Source of the DNA: CBDFHF01 sp965247565
GTDB lineage: Bacteria; Pseudomonadota; Gammaproteobacteria; Methylococcales; Methylomonadaceae
Length of the DNA: 64,000 nt
Reading direction: 5' to 3'
NCBI GenBank assembly: GCA_965247565.1
Contig: CBDFHF010000001.1
Location: 372,001 to 436,000 of the forward strand
This document shows positions 36,851 through 45,447 of the stretch, in pieces. The position numbers were made by a program, and so were the translations under genes. The first letter of the stretch is position 1; the number at the start of each line of letters is the position of its first letter. The notes beneath the pieces are model-generated. The model had not been told where the DNA came from, searched no databases, and saw only the letters and a program-made list of their open reading frames with translations.

Positions 36851-37333
36851 ATGAACAAGATTATTTGTCATTGTCTGGTTTGGTCAGCCCTGTTGGTCAA
36901 TGCGCCGGTCTTTGCAGAAAATCGTGCTGTTAGTATTGATATTGGCAGCATTGGCGTGGGTGGAGTTGATTCCGCTATACGCCCCGCTCGCAAGATTATT
37001 GGTCAAGCTATTACCAGCGGCACTGTCGATACCTTTATTGTGCATAGCCCTAGAGTAGGCGGACCCATCCCCATAGAAGGGGGGGTGTCCGCCTGCGCGG
37101 AAGCGGGGTTTAGCGCGAGTTCAAAAAAGTTTAATGCTTTTATTAAGCAACTGCGTTCAATCCGCCCCAATAGTGGAATCTACGTCAACGTGGCACCCGT
37201 CTCAAGCTGTGTTGAGAACCCGCCTTCTGACGTTTGTCCGATGGATGTGCAGCTGTGCCCAGATGGCTCTTTTGTAGGAAGGACTCTGCCGGGATGCAGT
37301 TTTGCACCTTGTCCTGGGGATGCGCTGCAATAA
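36851..37333 (+). CDS. Secreted Cys-rich protein
   Basis: 160 residues from the ATG at 36851, chosen because a GGAG site lies 9 bases before it; an upstream ATG at 36836 has no such site. A signal peptide is clear (MNKIICHCLVWSALLVNAPV followed by FAEN). The mature part ends in a compact cysteine motif VCPMDVQLCPDGSFVGR then LPGCSFAPCPG, a short module I have seen at the ends of other exported bacterial proteins; its function is not known to me. It lies 254 bp after the RTX/propeller gene, in the same direction, so both may act outside the cell. Confidence 0.65.
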   Translation: MNKIICHCLVWSALLVNAPVFAENRAVSIDIGSIGVGGVDSAIRPARKIIGQAITSGTVDTFIVHSPRVGGPIPIEGGVSACAEAGFSASSKKFNAFIKQLRSIRPNSGIYVNVAPVSSCVENPPSDVCPMDVQLCPDGSFVGRTLPGCSFAPCPGDALQ

Positions 37334-37344
37334 ATTGAATACCT

Positions 37345-37386
37345 CGATGGGTTGAGTGTTGTACCTGCTCATCCCATCGTATTTTT
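37345..37386 (+). terminator. Rho-independent terminator after the Cys-rich protein gene
   Basis: Stem CGATGGGTTGAG (37345-37356) pairs with CTCATCCCATCG (37368-37379) with one mismatch, followed by TATTTTT. It lies 12 bases after the stop codon. Confidence 0.75.
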
Positions 37387-37618
37387 CAACGCGTTAAATG
37401 GCATTAAGTATTAATAGATCGGCATTTAACATGTTATAGCCATAAGCCTACCTATTTTGCAAAGCGGTGCAGCCGTATTGATCAATCAGCAGGCTATGCA
37501 CAATAATCAAGTGATCGTAAAAACCACCCATGGCTAGGGTTCATCTTGACCAGAGGGGGGTTACTTTGTGACTAAATGATTTATACTCACTGCACTGTTC
37601 ATTACTTACTATGCCGTC

Positions 37619-38110
37619 ATGAAAAAGCCCACATCGTCGTCCAAAAAATCAGCACCGAGCACTCAAACCGAAAAAGCTAACGTCGCGGTTGCCACTGAAG
37701 CTCCAACTAAAAAAACCAGCCCCACGCCAAAGACACCTAAACAACCCTCAGCAACCCAGCCAAAATCTGTACCTAAAAGTAAAACGGTAACACCTGTTGC
37801 TGCCCCCGTGACTGCAAAGGCAACGAACCAGACGCTTAACCCCGTTTCGAAAACGACTAAAAAACCGCCAGTAACTGTTTCCAAGCCGGTTGTCCCCACT
37901 AGCGAGCTGCCGTATTTAGAACGCGTCGGTTTAACAGCCGGCAGTGTCTGGCATTATTTGTCTGCACAGGGGGCTACCTCGGTGGCAAAATTGGTTCGTG
38001 AACTCCCGGAAGAAGAAAAAGTCATTCAACGGAGCATTGGTTGGCTAGCGCAGGAAGACAAGATACTCATCGATATCATCGACCGAGTTGAAACGCTGTC
38101 GTTGAAATAA
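37619..38110 (+). CDS. DUF2582-type winged-helix protein with Lys/Pro/Thr-rich N-terminus
   Basis: 163 residues in two parts. Residues 1-95 are low complexity, rich in Lys, Pro, Ser, Thr and Ala, like a flexible nucleic-acid binding tail. Residues about 100-160 form a winged-helix domain (VGLTAGSVWHYLSAQGATSV then AKLVRELPEEEKVIQRSIGW), fitting DUF2582 proteins whose function is not defined. The high basic charge suggests DNA or RNA binding. It begins near a weak ribosome site. Confidence 0.7.
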   Translation: MKKPTSSSKKSAPSTQTEKANVAVATEAPTKKTSPTPKTPKQPSATQPKSVPKSKTVTPVAAPVTAKATNQTLNPVSKTTKKPPVTVSKPVVPTSELPYLERVGLTAGSVWHYLSAQGATSVAKLVRELPEEEKVIQRSIGWLAQEDKILIDIIDRVETLSLK

Positions 38111-38158
38111 CAGCAATGATCGTTACTGATAATCATTAGGCACTAACCCCGCGAAGCG

Positions 38159-38422
38159 ATGAACCACTCCATTAAATTGCTCAAAGCGCTCTTTAGCGAT
38201 CCGGTCCCCGCCAATATCCATTGGCGGGACATTGAATCCTTACTGCATCATCTAGGGGCCAAAATAGAACCCAGCCACGGTGCCCGGTTTCGGGTCGTGC
38301 TGAATGATACGGAGTTTATGTTGCACCATCCTCATCAGGGCAATGAATGTTCAAAACACGATATGAAACAATTGCGAGAACACCTCAGCCAAGCAGGCAT
38401 TAGCGCTTCAAGTCTTGAATAA
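38159..38422 (+). CDS. HicA-like protein, solitary
   Basis: 87 residues (IHWRDIESLLHHLGAKIEPS, then HGARFRVVLNDTEFMLHHPH), matching the dsRBD-like fold of the HicA mRNA-interferase family, with a His in the expected loop. No HicB antitoxin gene lies next to it, so it may be a stand-alone family member and not an active toxin. It follows the DUF2582 gene by 48 bp in the same direction. Confidence 0.6.
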   Translation: MNHSIKLLKALFSDPVPANIHWRDIESLLHHLGAKIEPSHGARFRVVLNDTEFMLHHPHQGNECSKHDMKQLREHLSQAGISASSLE

Positions 38423-38536
38423 TGGCACACTAGCATCTGTTTGCCACGAAGCAGCCGATCAGTGCGGCAGCACGCGTTGTTTAAACCGGCTTGAAAAGGC
38501 GTTATCCCCCTTGGGACAGTTTCTCTAATCGAACAG

Positions 38537-39164
38537 ATGAATGTGAGAACACTGGGGCTTTACTGCGGACTGTTAGGACCGCTGATTTGGTTGTCACTCA
38601 TTGGCGTGGCGGGTGCCCTGTGGCCGGAGTTTAGTCCACTCACGGATTACATCAGTGAGTTGGGTGAGCGTGGGAGTTCTACGGAAGGCTTAATGCGCTA
38701 TGCAGCATTCGAACTGTCAGGCTTGCTTTATTTATGCTTTGCTTGTGCCTGTCTGGCGGAGTTTTGGCCGAGTCAGTCATCCCGATTGGCGGCCGGTCTG
38801 ATCGCACTGGACGGACTAGGACGCATAGGGGCAGGGCTGTTCCCTTGTGATCCGGGGTGTGAGGGGTTTTCGTCCAGCCAACAGTTGCATTATGTCTTTG
38901 CCTTGATTGGCTTCTCTTCGGGTATTTTGGCCACGATCGCCTGGGGAGTCCATTTTCGAACCCTGGGTTATCCGAGAACGTTAACAGGGTATTCGGTCGG
39001 AACGGGGTTAGGTGCACTGGTTTTTTCTCCTACTAATGGTCTGGCGAGATAATCCTATTCAGGCACCTGGCTTGTTTGAACACCTGGCCACCGGCCTACT
39101 GTCGGTATGGCTTCTGGTATTCGCTACCTATTTAGTCGCCCCTGAAAAAGTGCCTCTAAAGTAG
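38537..39164 (+). pseudogene. DUF998-family membrane protein gene with a frameshift
   Basis: 171 residues read from 38537 (MNVRTLGLYCGLLGPLIWLS, TDYISELGERGSSTEGLMRY), with several hydrophobic helices and the LFPCDPGCEG loop of DUF998 proteins. The frame breaks in a run of six T near 39020-39026. Removing one T gives LVFLLLMVWRDNPIQAPGLF and EHLATGLLSVWLLVFATYLV to a stop at 39164, a normal terminal helix. So the gene is intact except for one base in a homopolymer. This could be a sequencing error. Confidence 0.65.
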
Positions 39165-39190
39165 CTTATCCGATATCAAGCTATGGACTT

Positions 39191-40555
39191 TTAGACGAAA
39201 AACACCCTTAGGTTACGTGGGGCTTGATGAATTGCCGTAGCTTGGCCTTTTTTGCGTAGACTGTTGTGAGTTGAAGTCTTGAATCCCAACATTAGCGCAA
39301 AAAAGAGCCTCATCCAGAGGCTGAAGTTCCAGGCCATCGCCGCCATCAAGACATTGATGCTGTCACCTATCACGCCTTTCAAGAAGTTTCTCACTAAGCG
39401 GAAGTCTGATTTTAGATGCCCAATGATGGGCTCAATAGCGGCCCGGCGCTGGCAACGTTTGCGCTTTTTGTCCTGTTGGTAGCGATTGTCGCATTTAAGA
39501 GGAGGTGCGGGCAGGATGATGTGCGTCTCACCCACCGTTTTGGGGCCGCGATAGCCGCGATCGCAGACACCGGCCTTGACCATCGTGCCGCGACTGGCGT
39601 GGCAATGAGCCAGGACCTCCGGAAGAGTCTTGCTGTCATGCAGGTTGTGTGGATGGCTAACCACGCCAACGATGACATTGGATTTGGCGGTGGCGGCAAT
39701 GGAGACTTTGTTGCCGTATTCGTAGGGCTTATGATCTTTGCCTTTGCCGATGCAATACACCTCAGGCTCATGCAGGGAATAGATTTTATCGTGGTCTTTG
39801 GGTTGCTGATTGAGCACGCGTTCGTAGAACAGGAAGTCTTTCTGGTAGCGTTCGAACAGGGCGTAGCACGGCAAGCTTCTACGCAATTCCCGAATCAGGG
39901 TATGGGCAATCGTGCGCAGGCGTTTCAAGGCTTTCTTGGCCTTGGCCCGGCGGCTGGCGTGACGAAAATGGCGCAGCTTTAAACGCAGCGCTTTGATTTC
40001 TTTACCGTAGGTGCGGCGTTGTTGAATACCGCGGGCTTTGGCCAGTTTGTTCAGGCGATTGATGATTTTGATGGCCAGTTTGCCGTCGGTGGGATAGGTA
40101 ATGTTCTTTTCCTGCACCGTGGTGTCGATGTTAACGGTGTCTTCCAGTGCGGCGTTGCCGTGCAGCTTGACGCTGAGTTGAAACAGCTGGTCGGCGCCTT
40201 CAGCACCAATGCGTTTTCTGAAATGGACTAATTCGCTGCTATCGCAAGGCAGTTTGCAGCTGAATTCCCTGAAACTGCAGAATGCCTGGTAGTAAGGATT
40301 GCGTTTGAATTGCAAGACCACGGCTTCGTCGCTTAAGTTTTCCAACTGTTTGAGAATCAACAGACCGACCATTAGCCGAATGGGTTTAGCGGGGCGACTT
40401 AAGCCTTGGCTGTAGTGTTGGGTAAAGGCCTGATCAAACTCGTGCCAAGGAAGCACACTGGCAAGGCGAAGGAGTGGATCGCTTGGATCCAGTTGCTGAA
40501 GCAGATCGGTGCCGAATAAATTGGTCTGATGACCAGTACTGGAAGCCATTAACAT
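39191..40555 (-). CDS. IS5-family type transposase (third type)
   Basis: 454 residues, uninterrupted. Translation may begin at the ATG at 40549 (MASSTGHQTNLFGTDLLQQL). The N-terminal DUF772-like block is present (IRLMVGLLILKQLENLSDEA). The catalytic core has VNIDTTVQEKNITYPTD, AGVCDRGYRGPKTVG and the C-terminal AIEPIIGHLKSDF. A basic, Arg/Lys-rich stretch (about residues 170-230) lies between the first and second Asp. I could not find convincing terminal repeats, so the element limits are not given. Confidence 0.85.
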   Translation of the reverse strand: MLMASSTGHQTNLFGTDLLQQLDPSDPLLRLASVLPWHEFDQAFTQHYSQGLSRPAKPIRLMVGLLILKQLENLSDEAVVLQFKRNPYYQAFCSFREFSCKLPCDSSELVHFRKRIGAEGADQLFQLSVKLHGNAALEDTVNIDTTVQEKNITYPTDGKLAIKIINRLNKLAKARGIQQRRTYGKEIKALRLKLRHFRHASRRAKAKKALKRLRTIAHTLIRELRRSLPCYALFERYQKDFLFYERVLNQQPKDHDKIYSLHEPEVYCIGKGKDHKPYEYGNKVSIAATAKSNVIVGVVSHPHNLHDSKTLPEVLAHCHASRGTMVKAGVCDRGYRGPKTVGETHIILPAPPLKCDNRYQQDKKRKRCQRRAAIEPIIGHLKSDFRLVRNFLKGVIGDSINVLMAAMAWNFSLWMRLFFALMLGFKTSTHNSLRKKGQATAIHQAPRNLRVFFV

Positions 40556-40840
40556 TTTTCACCCTGTCGACCGGAAAACGTGGGGATATTTTAACATTAC
40601 CGGTCGAATGCATCAGGCTAATTTAGCTTTATATCATTATAAATCAATTGCATGAGGTGTTTTTCAGGGCTAACTATTTAATCCGTCATCGTTCTGAATC
40701 AAGGTTAGACCAAACCGTTTAGCGTAGGAAGGACTGTTAGCGACGAACCGTGCTTATTACTGTGAGGAACTGGACTGGGCAAGCCCGACAATGCCCTGAT
40801 GTCCTATCAGCTCAGTTGCCATGGTCGATTTGACCCTCCG

Positions 40841-41050
40841 CTACCTATGGAAAAACAGGTTTGCCACTAGGGTCAGCACCAGACTAATGATGATCATGGA
40901 TGTGATCGGCATCAAGAGAAAGCCACCTTTCCCCTCGATACGAATATCCCCCGGCAACTTGCCAAACCAATTCACCAGCCCAGGGGCATAATGCACAATA
41001 AGACCCAGCAATAATAGGAGTATGCCTATGATAATGAGTAGTTTAGCCAT
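40841..41050 (-). CDS. DUF2905-family small membrane protein
   Basis: 69 residues with an N-terminal helix (LLIIIGILLLLLGLIVHY), the family core WFGKLPGDIRIEGKGGF and a second helix (MIIISLVLTLVANLFF). The family is widespread and of unknown role. It is probably monocistronic. The ATG on the minus strand follows AGCGATGG. Confidence 0.85.
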   Translation of the reverse strand: MAKLLIIIGILLLLLGLIVHYAPGLVNWFGKLPGDIRIEGKGGFLLMPITSMIIISLVLTLVANLFFHR

Positions 41051-41182
41051 CGCTAGTGGTGAGGAATGTTGTCATACGGGGCAATAATTTATCACATGGA
41101 AACAGATCTTAAGCATTGAACTGACATTCGGGTCTCGGCCTGTTTTCGAACTACCCTGTATCCTGATCGTTTCTTTCTGATC

Positions 41183-41203
41183 GGCCCCTCGTTTTCAGGG
41201 GCC
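41183..41203. terminator. Stem-loop between the DUF2905 gene and mtfA remnant
   Basis: Perfect 7-bp stem GGCCCCT/AGGGGCC with a 7-base loop. It lies just after the mtfA stop on the minus strand. No T tract follows on either strand, so termination is only suggested. Confidence 0.4.
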
Positions 41204-41210
41204 TTAAAGC

Positions 41211-41361
41211 CTACTTTATACCGGGGTTATGCCTCAAAAGGGTTTTTTGCCGGTAGTAAAATTCCAATTGTTGATAGACTGCCTTAAAGTGAGCATGCAA
41301 CACTTCAGGGGCACAGAAAAAATATTCGCTGACAACCGCAAAAAACTCCGCCGGGCTGGTG
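41211..41361 (-). pseudogene. C-terminal fragment of MtfA-type zinc peptidase
   Basis: 50 codons on the minus strand (TSPAEFFAVVSEYFFCAPEV, then LHAHFKAVYQQLEFYYRQKT) match the end of MtfA (DgsA anti-repressor, M90 family), where the PAEFFAVxSEYFF block is highly conserved. The gene is cut by the inverted repeat of the IS3-family element at 41362. The remaining mtfA is not found beyond the far end of the element, so a deletion went with or followed the insertion. Confidence 0.7.
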
Positions 41362-41697
41362 TGTAATGGTTTAATAAAACCGGACACTTCTAAAGGCAGA
41401 TTTATAATGTCATTAGGGGTAGAAAAATGAGCAATTCAGAGAAAGCGAAAAAACCAAAATTCACATTAGAGTTTAAACAGGATGCCGCTAAATTGGTACT
41501 TGAGAAAGGCTATACGCATCAGCAGGCAGCCGATAGCTTGGGAGTGTCACTAAGTGCATTAGGTCGCTGGGTCAAGGCTGAGCGAAAACCGACAAGCGTT
41601 GCTGCCGGAAAAAGTCAGTCATTAAATCTTGCGGAACAAAGTGAACTAACCAGGCTGCGTAAGGAAATTGAACAGTTACGCATGGAGCGCGATATTA

Positions 41698-41714
41698 TAC
41701 CCATAGGGCACAAG
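41698..41714 (+). repeat. 17-bp dispersed insertion, site 2
   Basis: TACCCATAGGGCACAAG at the orfA/orfB junction of the IS3-family element. Without it the sequence reads GATATTATAAAAAAGGCC, giving the usual D-I-[L/I]-K-K-A with the expected A-rich slippery region. Confidence 0.85.
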
Positions 41715-42292
41715 TAAAAAAGGCCGCGGTCTTCTTTGCGAAAGAACTCGGATAAAGTACGGATTTATCCAAGCGCAACAGAAGACCTATCCAATAACCG
41801 TATTATGCAAAGTGATGTTAGTCAGTACCAGTGCTTACTATGCTTGGGTTAAGCAACCTGAAGACACGGATAAGCTCACAAAGCGGCAAAAGCTGGAGCA
41901 GCAGACGGTGAAAATTTTCGAAGCATCAAAGTGCACCTATGGTTCCAGGCGACTCTCGGATGCATTGAAAAAAGCAGATTTGCCCGTTGGCCGCGATAAA
42001 GCCCGCCGATTAATGGCCAAATTGAACTTAAAAGCACGCTATCCAAAACGTTTCAAGGTCACGACTGACAGTAATCATAACGATGCAATTTCACCGAATT
42101 TGCTAGATAGGCAGTTTAATGTGGCGAACCCCAACCAAGTGTGGACGACGGATATCACCTACGTTTGGACCCTCGAAGGTTGGCTATATGTTGCTGTCGT
42201 TGTGGATTTATTTTCCAGGCAAGTCGTGGGCTGGGCGATTGACGACCACATGCGCACGTCGTTGTGTGTCCAAGCGTTGCAAATGGCATTTT

Positions 42293-42309
42293 TACCCATA
42301 GGGCACAAG
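42293..42309 (+). repeat. 17-bp dispersed insertion, site 3
   Basis: An identical TACCCATAGGGCACAAG in orfB. Removal restores GCATTTTGGCGAAGGAAG (AFWRRK), which is the regular IS3-family sequence at this point. Confidence 0.88.
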
Positions 42310-42442
42310 GGCGAAGGAAGCCGGACCCAGGATTGCTCCACCATTCAGATCGAGGCAGCCAATATGCCAGTACTGAATACCGTCGGCATCTGAAGATAAT
42401 GAAGATGCAGCAAAGTATGAGTCGTAGAGGTAACTGCTGGGA

Positions 42443-42460
42443 GGGTCTGCCCCTTGGGTA
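42443..42460 (-). repeat. 18-bp dispersed insertion, site 4 (opposite orientation)
   Basis: On the minus strand TACCCAAGGGGCAGACCC. It is in frame and adds six residues; without it orfB reads CWDNSPTERVF, the conserved family sequence. It shares TACCCA and GGGCA with the 17-bp copies. Confidence 0.75.
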
Positions 42461-42533
42461 TAACAGTCCAACAGAACGCGTGTTCCGGAGCTTGAAATAT
42501 GAACAATTAAATTACGAAAAATTTAGGGCATTG

Positions 42534-43213
42534 TTAATTAAGTATAGCGTCTAGTTCACCATTCCATTTCAACATCAAAAGCATGACAGAATATTTCAGC
42601 ATGTCTTGGCTCTTGCTATAGCATTTAGACTTTCGGCGTAACCGAGCAAGAAAATGTCTGCACAAGCTGTTATATCCCTCTACCGTATAGGTTTCGGCTT
42701 TTGATTGAGTATGCAACTCTTTCGGAACGAATTTCTCATACGGACTCCAGTAGTCACTCATAACCTGGGTTATGTCTTTATTTTTAACGCCATTCCAGAG
42801 CTTTCGTCCTGTTTTGGTGTCGCGGGAACCCACAACGCAGTGGAGAAATCGTTTCCCATTTCGATCAACAGCAATCCAGATCCAGCAATAGTTTTTTTGG
42901 AACCAATATAGGTATGCATCTCATCCATTTCGACAATATCAACCCCCGCCGCAGAGCGAATTGACTCAATTGACTCGCCGTGCGCCTTGATCCAGTTATA
43001 TACGGCAACATGACTGCATTTCAGAAACCGGCCAATGGAACGAAAACCAAGCCCTTCAAGGTAAAGCTGGAGAGCTTGTCGCTTGATGGCGGGACTGATT
43101 CCTAAATAGCTGACAGTATGTCTATAGCCGCATGATTTGCACTTATACCGCTGTCTTTCTTTTATAATGCCATCTTTAGTACAGTCAACTGAACCACATT
43201 TTGGGCAATTCAT
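42534..43213 (-). CDS. IS1-family transposase B (two frames joined by -1 frameshift)
   Basis: Frame 0 starts at 43213 (MNCPKCGSVDCTKDG, CKSCGYRHTVS) and reaches EMDEMHTYIGSKK. The -1 frame continues NYCWIWIAVDRNGKRFLHCV and ends with HTQSKAETYTVEGYNSLCRH. The switch is at a run of seven A on the coding strand (42892-42898). Compared with element A, many residues differ but the slip site and reading scheme are the same. The coding part is intact; the inner IS5-family insertion lies upstream of its start and would separate it from the element's own right-end promoter region. Confidence 0.85.
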
Positions 43214-43250
43214 ACATAGCTCCCATCCAATGTAAATTGAATAAATATAG

Positions 43251-44578
43251 GGGATCTCTAAAAATACCCCACCTCACAGCGATTTTTGACGGGAAGCAAT
43301 GGCACTGAAATGAGATAATAACAGTGAGTCCACTGATAGAGAACCGTCCCATGAAACCCCGCCAACCTGGATTATTCGACGTAGAAGAAAGAGCCGCGCA
43401 ACTAACCAAAATGGGAGACCCTTTGGTAGGATTGAAAGCCCGGATAGACTGGGAAGCGTTTCGGCCTGAACTTAAGCGCCTGCATGAAAAGGATAGAAAA
43501 AGTCAGGCAGGCGCCAAGCCGTTCGATGGGGTGCTGATGTTCAAGATTTTGGTACTCCAGCAGCTGCACAATTTATCGGATGATGGCATCGAATATCAGA
43601 TTCGGGATCGGTTCAGCTTCCTGCGTTTTCTGGGTTTGCAATTAGAAGATAAAGTGCCGGATTCGAAAACCGTGTGGAGGTTTCGCGAACGGCTTAAGGA
43701 TCTAAACTTGGTTGAGGAGTTGTTTGCCCGGTTTCATGGACAACTGGCGGCGCAAGGTTATGCGGCTCGAGCGGGGCAGATGATTGATGCCACCTTTGTC
43801 GAAGTCCCCAAGCAACGCAATAGCCGTGAAGAAAACGCCCAGATTAAAGAAGGGCAAGTGCCTGAGGCATGGGATAAGCCGGAGGTTCAGGCCAAGCGTC
43901 GGCAGAAAGATACCGAAGCGCGCTGGACAAAGAAAAACGATGAGAAGCATTACGGCTATAAAAATCACATCAACACGGATGAGGAAAACAAGCTCATACA
44001 AAGCTATTCAGTCACCCATGCGGCGGTTCACGACAGTCAGGTATTCGATGAATTACTCGACCAGGCAATCGATGTGGAGGGCAATAAACGAGCGGTTTAT
44101 GCCGACAGTGCTTATCGTTCAGAAGCCCAGGAGCAGCGCTTAGCTAACGCCGATATTGAGAGCCAGGTTTGTGAAAAAGGCACACGAGGCAAACCCTTAA
44201 CCGAAGAACAAAAGTTATCAAACCGGACGAAGTCAAAAGTCAGAGCCCGAGTCGAACATGTGTTTGGTGCACAGGCGGCAATGGGTGGGCATTTAGTTCG
44301 CACCATCGGTTTGCAACGAGCCAAAGTCAAAATTGGTTTGATGAATTTAGTGTACAACATGAAGCGTTTGATACAGTTGATTAAACGAGATGTGATGAAC
44401 CCGTACAGGAAAGGTGCGCCCACAGTGGCATAAAAACGGGGAAATAATCTCAAAACACGGGGATTTGATGCGGTTTTTACTTCAAATAGCCGGAATGCAC
44501 CCTGATTTTAAAATAAAGTCGAAAAAAATTAGCAGAATTGCTAGGGGGTGACTTAAATTTGAATTTATAGAGGTTCCC
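43251..44578 (+). mobile_element. IS5-family insertion sequence, copy 2
   Basis: 1328 bp, near-identical to copy 1, same orientation. The 5-bp flank repeat TATAG is at 43246-43250 and 44579-44583. It lies in the right end of IS1-family element B, so it arrived after that element. The two copies form direct repeats about 39.4 kb apart. Confidence 0.93.
43324..44433 (+). CDS. IS5-family transposase, copy 2
   Basis: 369 residues, uninterrupted, identical to copy 1 except Gly in ARAGQ and Thr in INTDEE. The same GTG (43324) or ATG (43351) start choice applies. The catalytic blocks IDATFVEVP, VYADSAYRS and RVEHVFG are intact, so it is likely active and could supply transposase for copy 1 as well. 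Confidence 0.92.
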   Translation: MSPLIENRPMKPRQPGLFDVEERAAQLTKMGDPLVGLKARIDWEAFRPELKRLHEKDRKSQAGAKPFDGVLMFKILVLQQLHNLSDDGIEYQIRDRFSFLRFLGLQLEDKVPDSKTVWRFRERLKDLNLVEELFARFHGQLAAQGYAARAGQMIDATFVEVPKQRNSREENAQIKEGQVPEAWDKPEVQAKRRQKDTEARWTKKNDEKHYGYKNHINTDEENKLIQSYSVTHAAVHDSQVFDELLDQAIDVEGNKRAVYADSAYRSEAQEQRLANADIESQVCEKGTRGKPLTEEQKLSNRTKSKVRARVEHVFGAQAAMGGHLVRTIGLQRAKVKIGLMNLVYNMKRLIQLIKRDVMNPYRKGAPTVA

Positions 44579-44740
44579 TATAGACTATATTATTTTAATA
44601 ATGCCAAATTTAGAACTAAAGAAGCGGCAAAGTTAAGTATTATTGATTACTTTGCTTTTTATAACGTATCGGCCTAGCCGTCACACCTAAACATACCAAA
44701 CTGATTCAGTTATCCTCTGATTTTTTCAGAGGACATTCAA

Positions 44741-45034
44741 ATGATCTTAAAATCAAAACACCTCCAGCATATCAGTATTTGGAAAGCCAGTGGTCTGACT
44801 CAAGTGGCTTACTGCCGTCAACACGGACTTAAGGCCAAGACGTTTTCCCGCTGGTTTAGGCTATCCCAGGCACCTAGCCAACCTCCAGCGCTGGTGTCGG
44901 TAAACATCGTGCCAGATGACGCAACCCCAGTTTCCGGAGGCATTAGATTGCAGTTAAGGCAAGGCCATTCGTTGTCTCTCCCTAACACCGTGTCGCCGAT
45001 TTGGTTGGCAGAGCTCTTGCAATGTCTGGGTTAA
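44741..45034 (+). CDS. tnpA: IS66 accessory protein TnpA (second element)
   Basis: 97 residues, starting MILKSKHLQHISIWKASGLT with the HGLKAKTFSRWFR helix-turn-helix like core typical of IS66 OrfA and ending VSPIWLAELLQCLG. Overlaps tnpB by 13 bp exactly as in the first IS66 element. Confidence 0.87.
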   Translation: MILKSKHLQHISIWKASGLTQVAYCRQHGLKAKTFSRWFRLSQAPSQPPALVSVNIVPDDATPVSGGIRLQLRQGHSLSLPNTVSPIWLAELLQCLG

Positions 45035-45372
45035 TTCCAACTCCTGACGCTATTTGGCTAGCCGTTGAACCTATAGACATGCGCCGCGGTATTGATGGGT
45101 TATCCTTGATAATCCAGGAGATTTTAGGGCATGCACCGTGTTCCGGAGCGGCTTTTGTTTTCCATAACCGGTCTGGCAACCGCATCAAGGTCGTCATCTG
45201 GGATGGCACGGGGGTATGGTGTTGTCAGCGTCGCTTGCATCAAGGCCGGTTTATTTGGCCAAAGCTGGGAGAAAGTAGTGTCCAGGTCACGTTGGCACAG
45301 TGGCATTGGCTGATTGCGGGGGTGGATTGGCAGCGTTTATCGGCAGTTACGAATGAGAATTGGCGAGTGTAA
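45022..45372 (+). CDS. tnpB: IS66 accessory protein TnpB (second element)
   Basis: 116 residues from the ATG at 45022 (MSGLIPTPDAIWLAVEPIDM). The family blocks IDMRRGIDGLS and VVIWDGTGVWCCQRRLHQG are present. It is uninterrupted and has the same length as TnpB of the first element, which supports the start choice in both. Confidence 0.88.
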   Translation: MSGLIPTPDAIWLAVEPIDMRRGIDGLSLIIQEILGHAPCSGAAFVFHNRSGNRIKVVIWDGTGVWCCQRRLHQGRFIWPKLGESSVQVTLAQWHWLIAGVDWQRLSAVTNENWRV

Positions 45373-45447
45373 AACCTGGGTTGACTAATTCGTGAAAAAC
45401 TCAGGCTTTATAAGGCTTGCAGAGGTTTTTATGGTAAAATATCAGCT

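Larger units (their letters stand above)
42527..44605 (-). mobile_element. IS1-family insertion sequence B, itself interrupted by IS5-family copy 2
   Basis: Ends: left GGCATTGTTAATTAAGTATA, right end inverted GGCATTATTAAAATAATATA. The exact 8-bp target duplication AAATTTAG is at 42519-42526 and 44606-44613, within orfB of the IS3-family element. Subtracting the inner 1328-bp element and its 5-bp duplication leaves about 746 bp. The target is very similar to that of IS1-family element A (C/TAATTTAG). Confidence 0.9.

Noticed and set aside
37060..37100. Inverted repeat GGCGGAC...GTCCGCC with C and G runs in the Cys-rich protein gene, resembling the short inserts
   Set aside because: The core does not match TACCC-N3-GGGCA and no homologue without it is known to me, so it is not counted as a further insert site.
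38505..38522. TATCCCCCTTGGGACA in an intergenic region as another copy of the short insert
   Set aside because: Weak similarity and no reading frame to test for an empty site.
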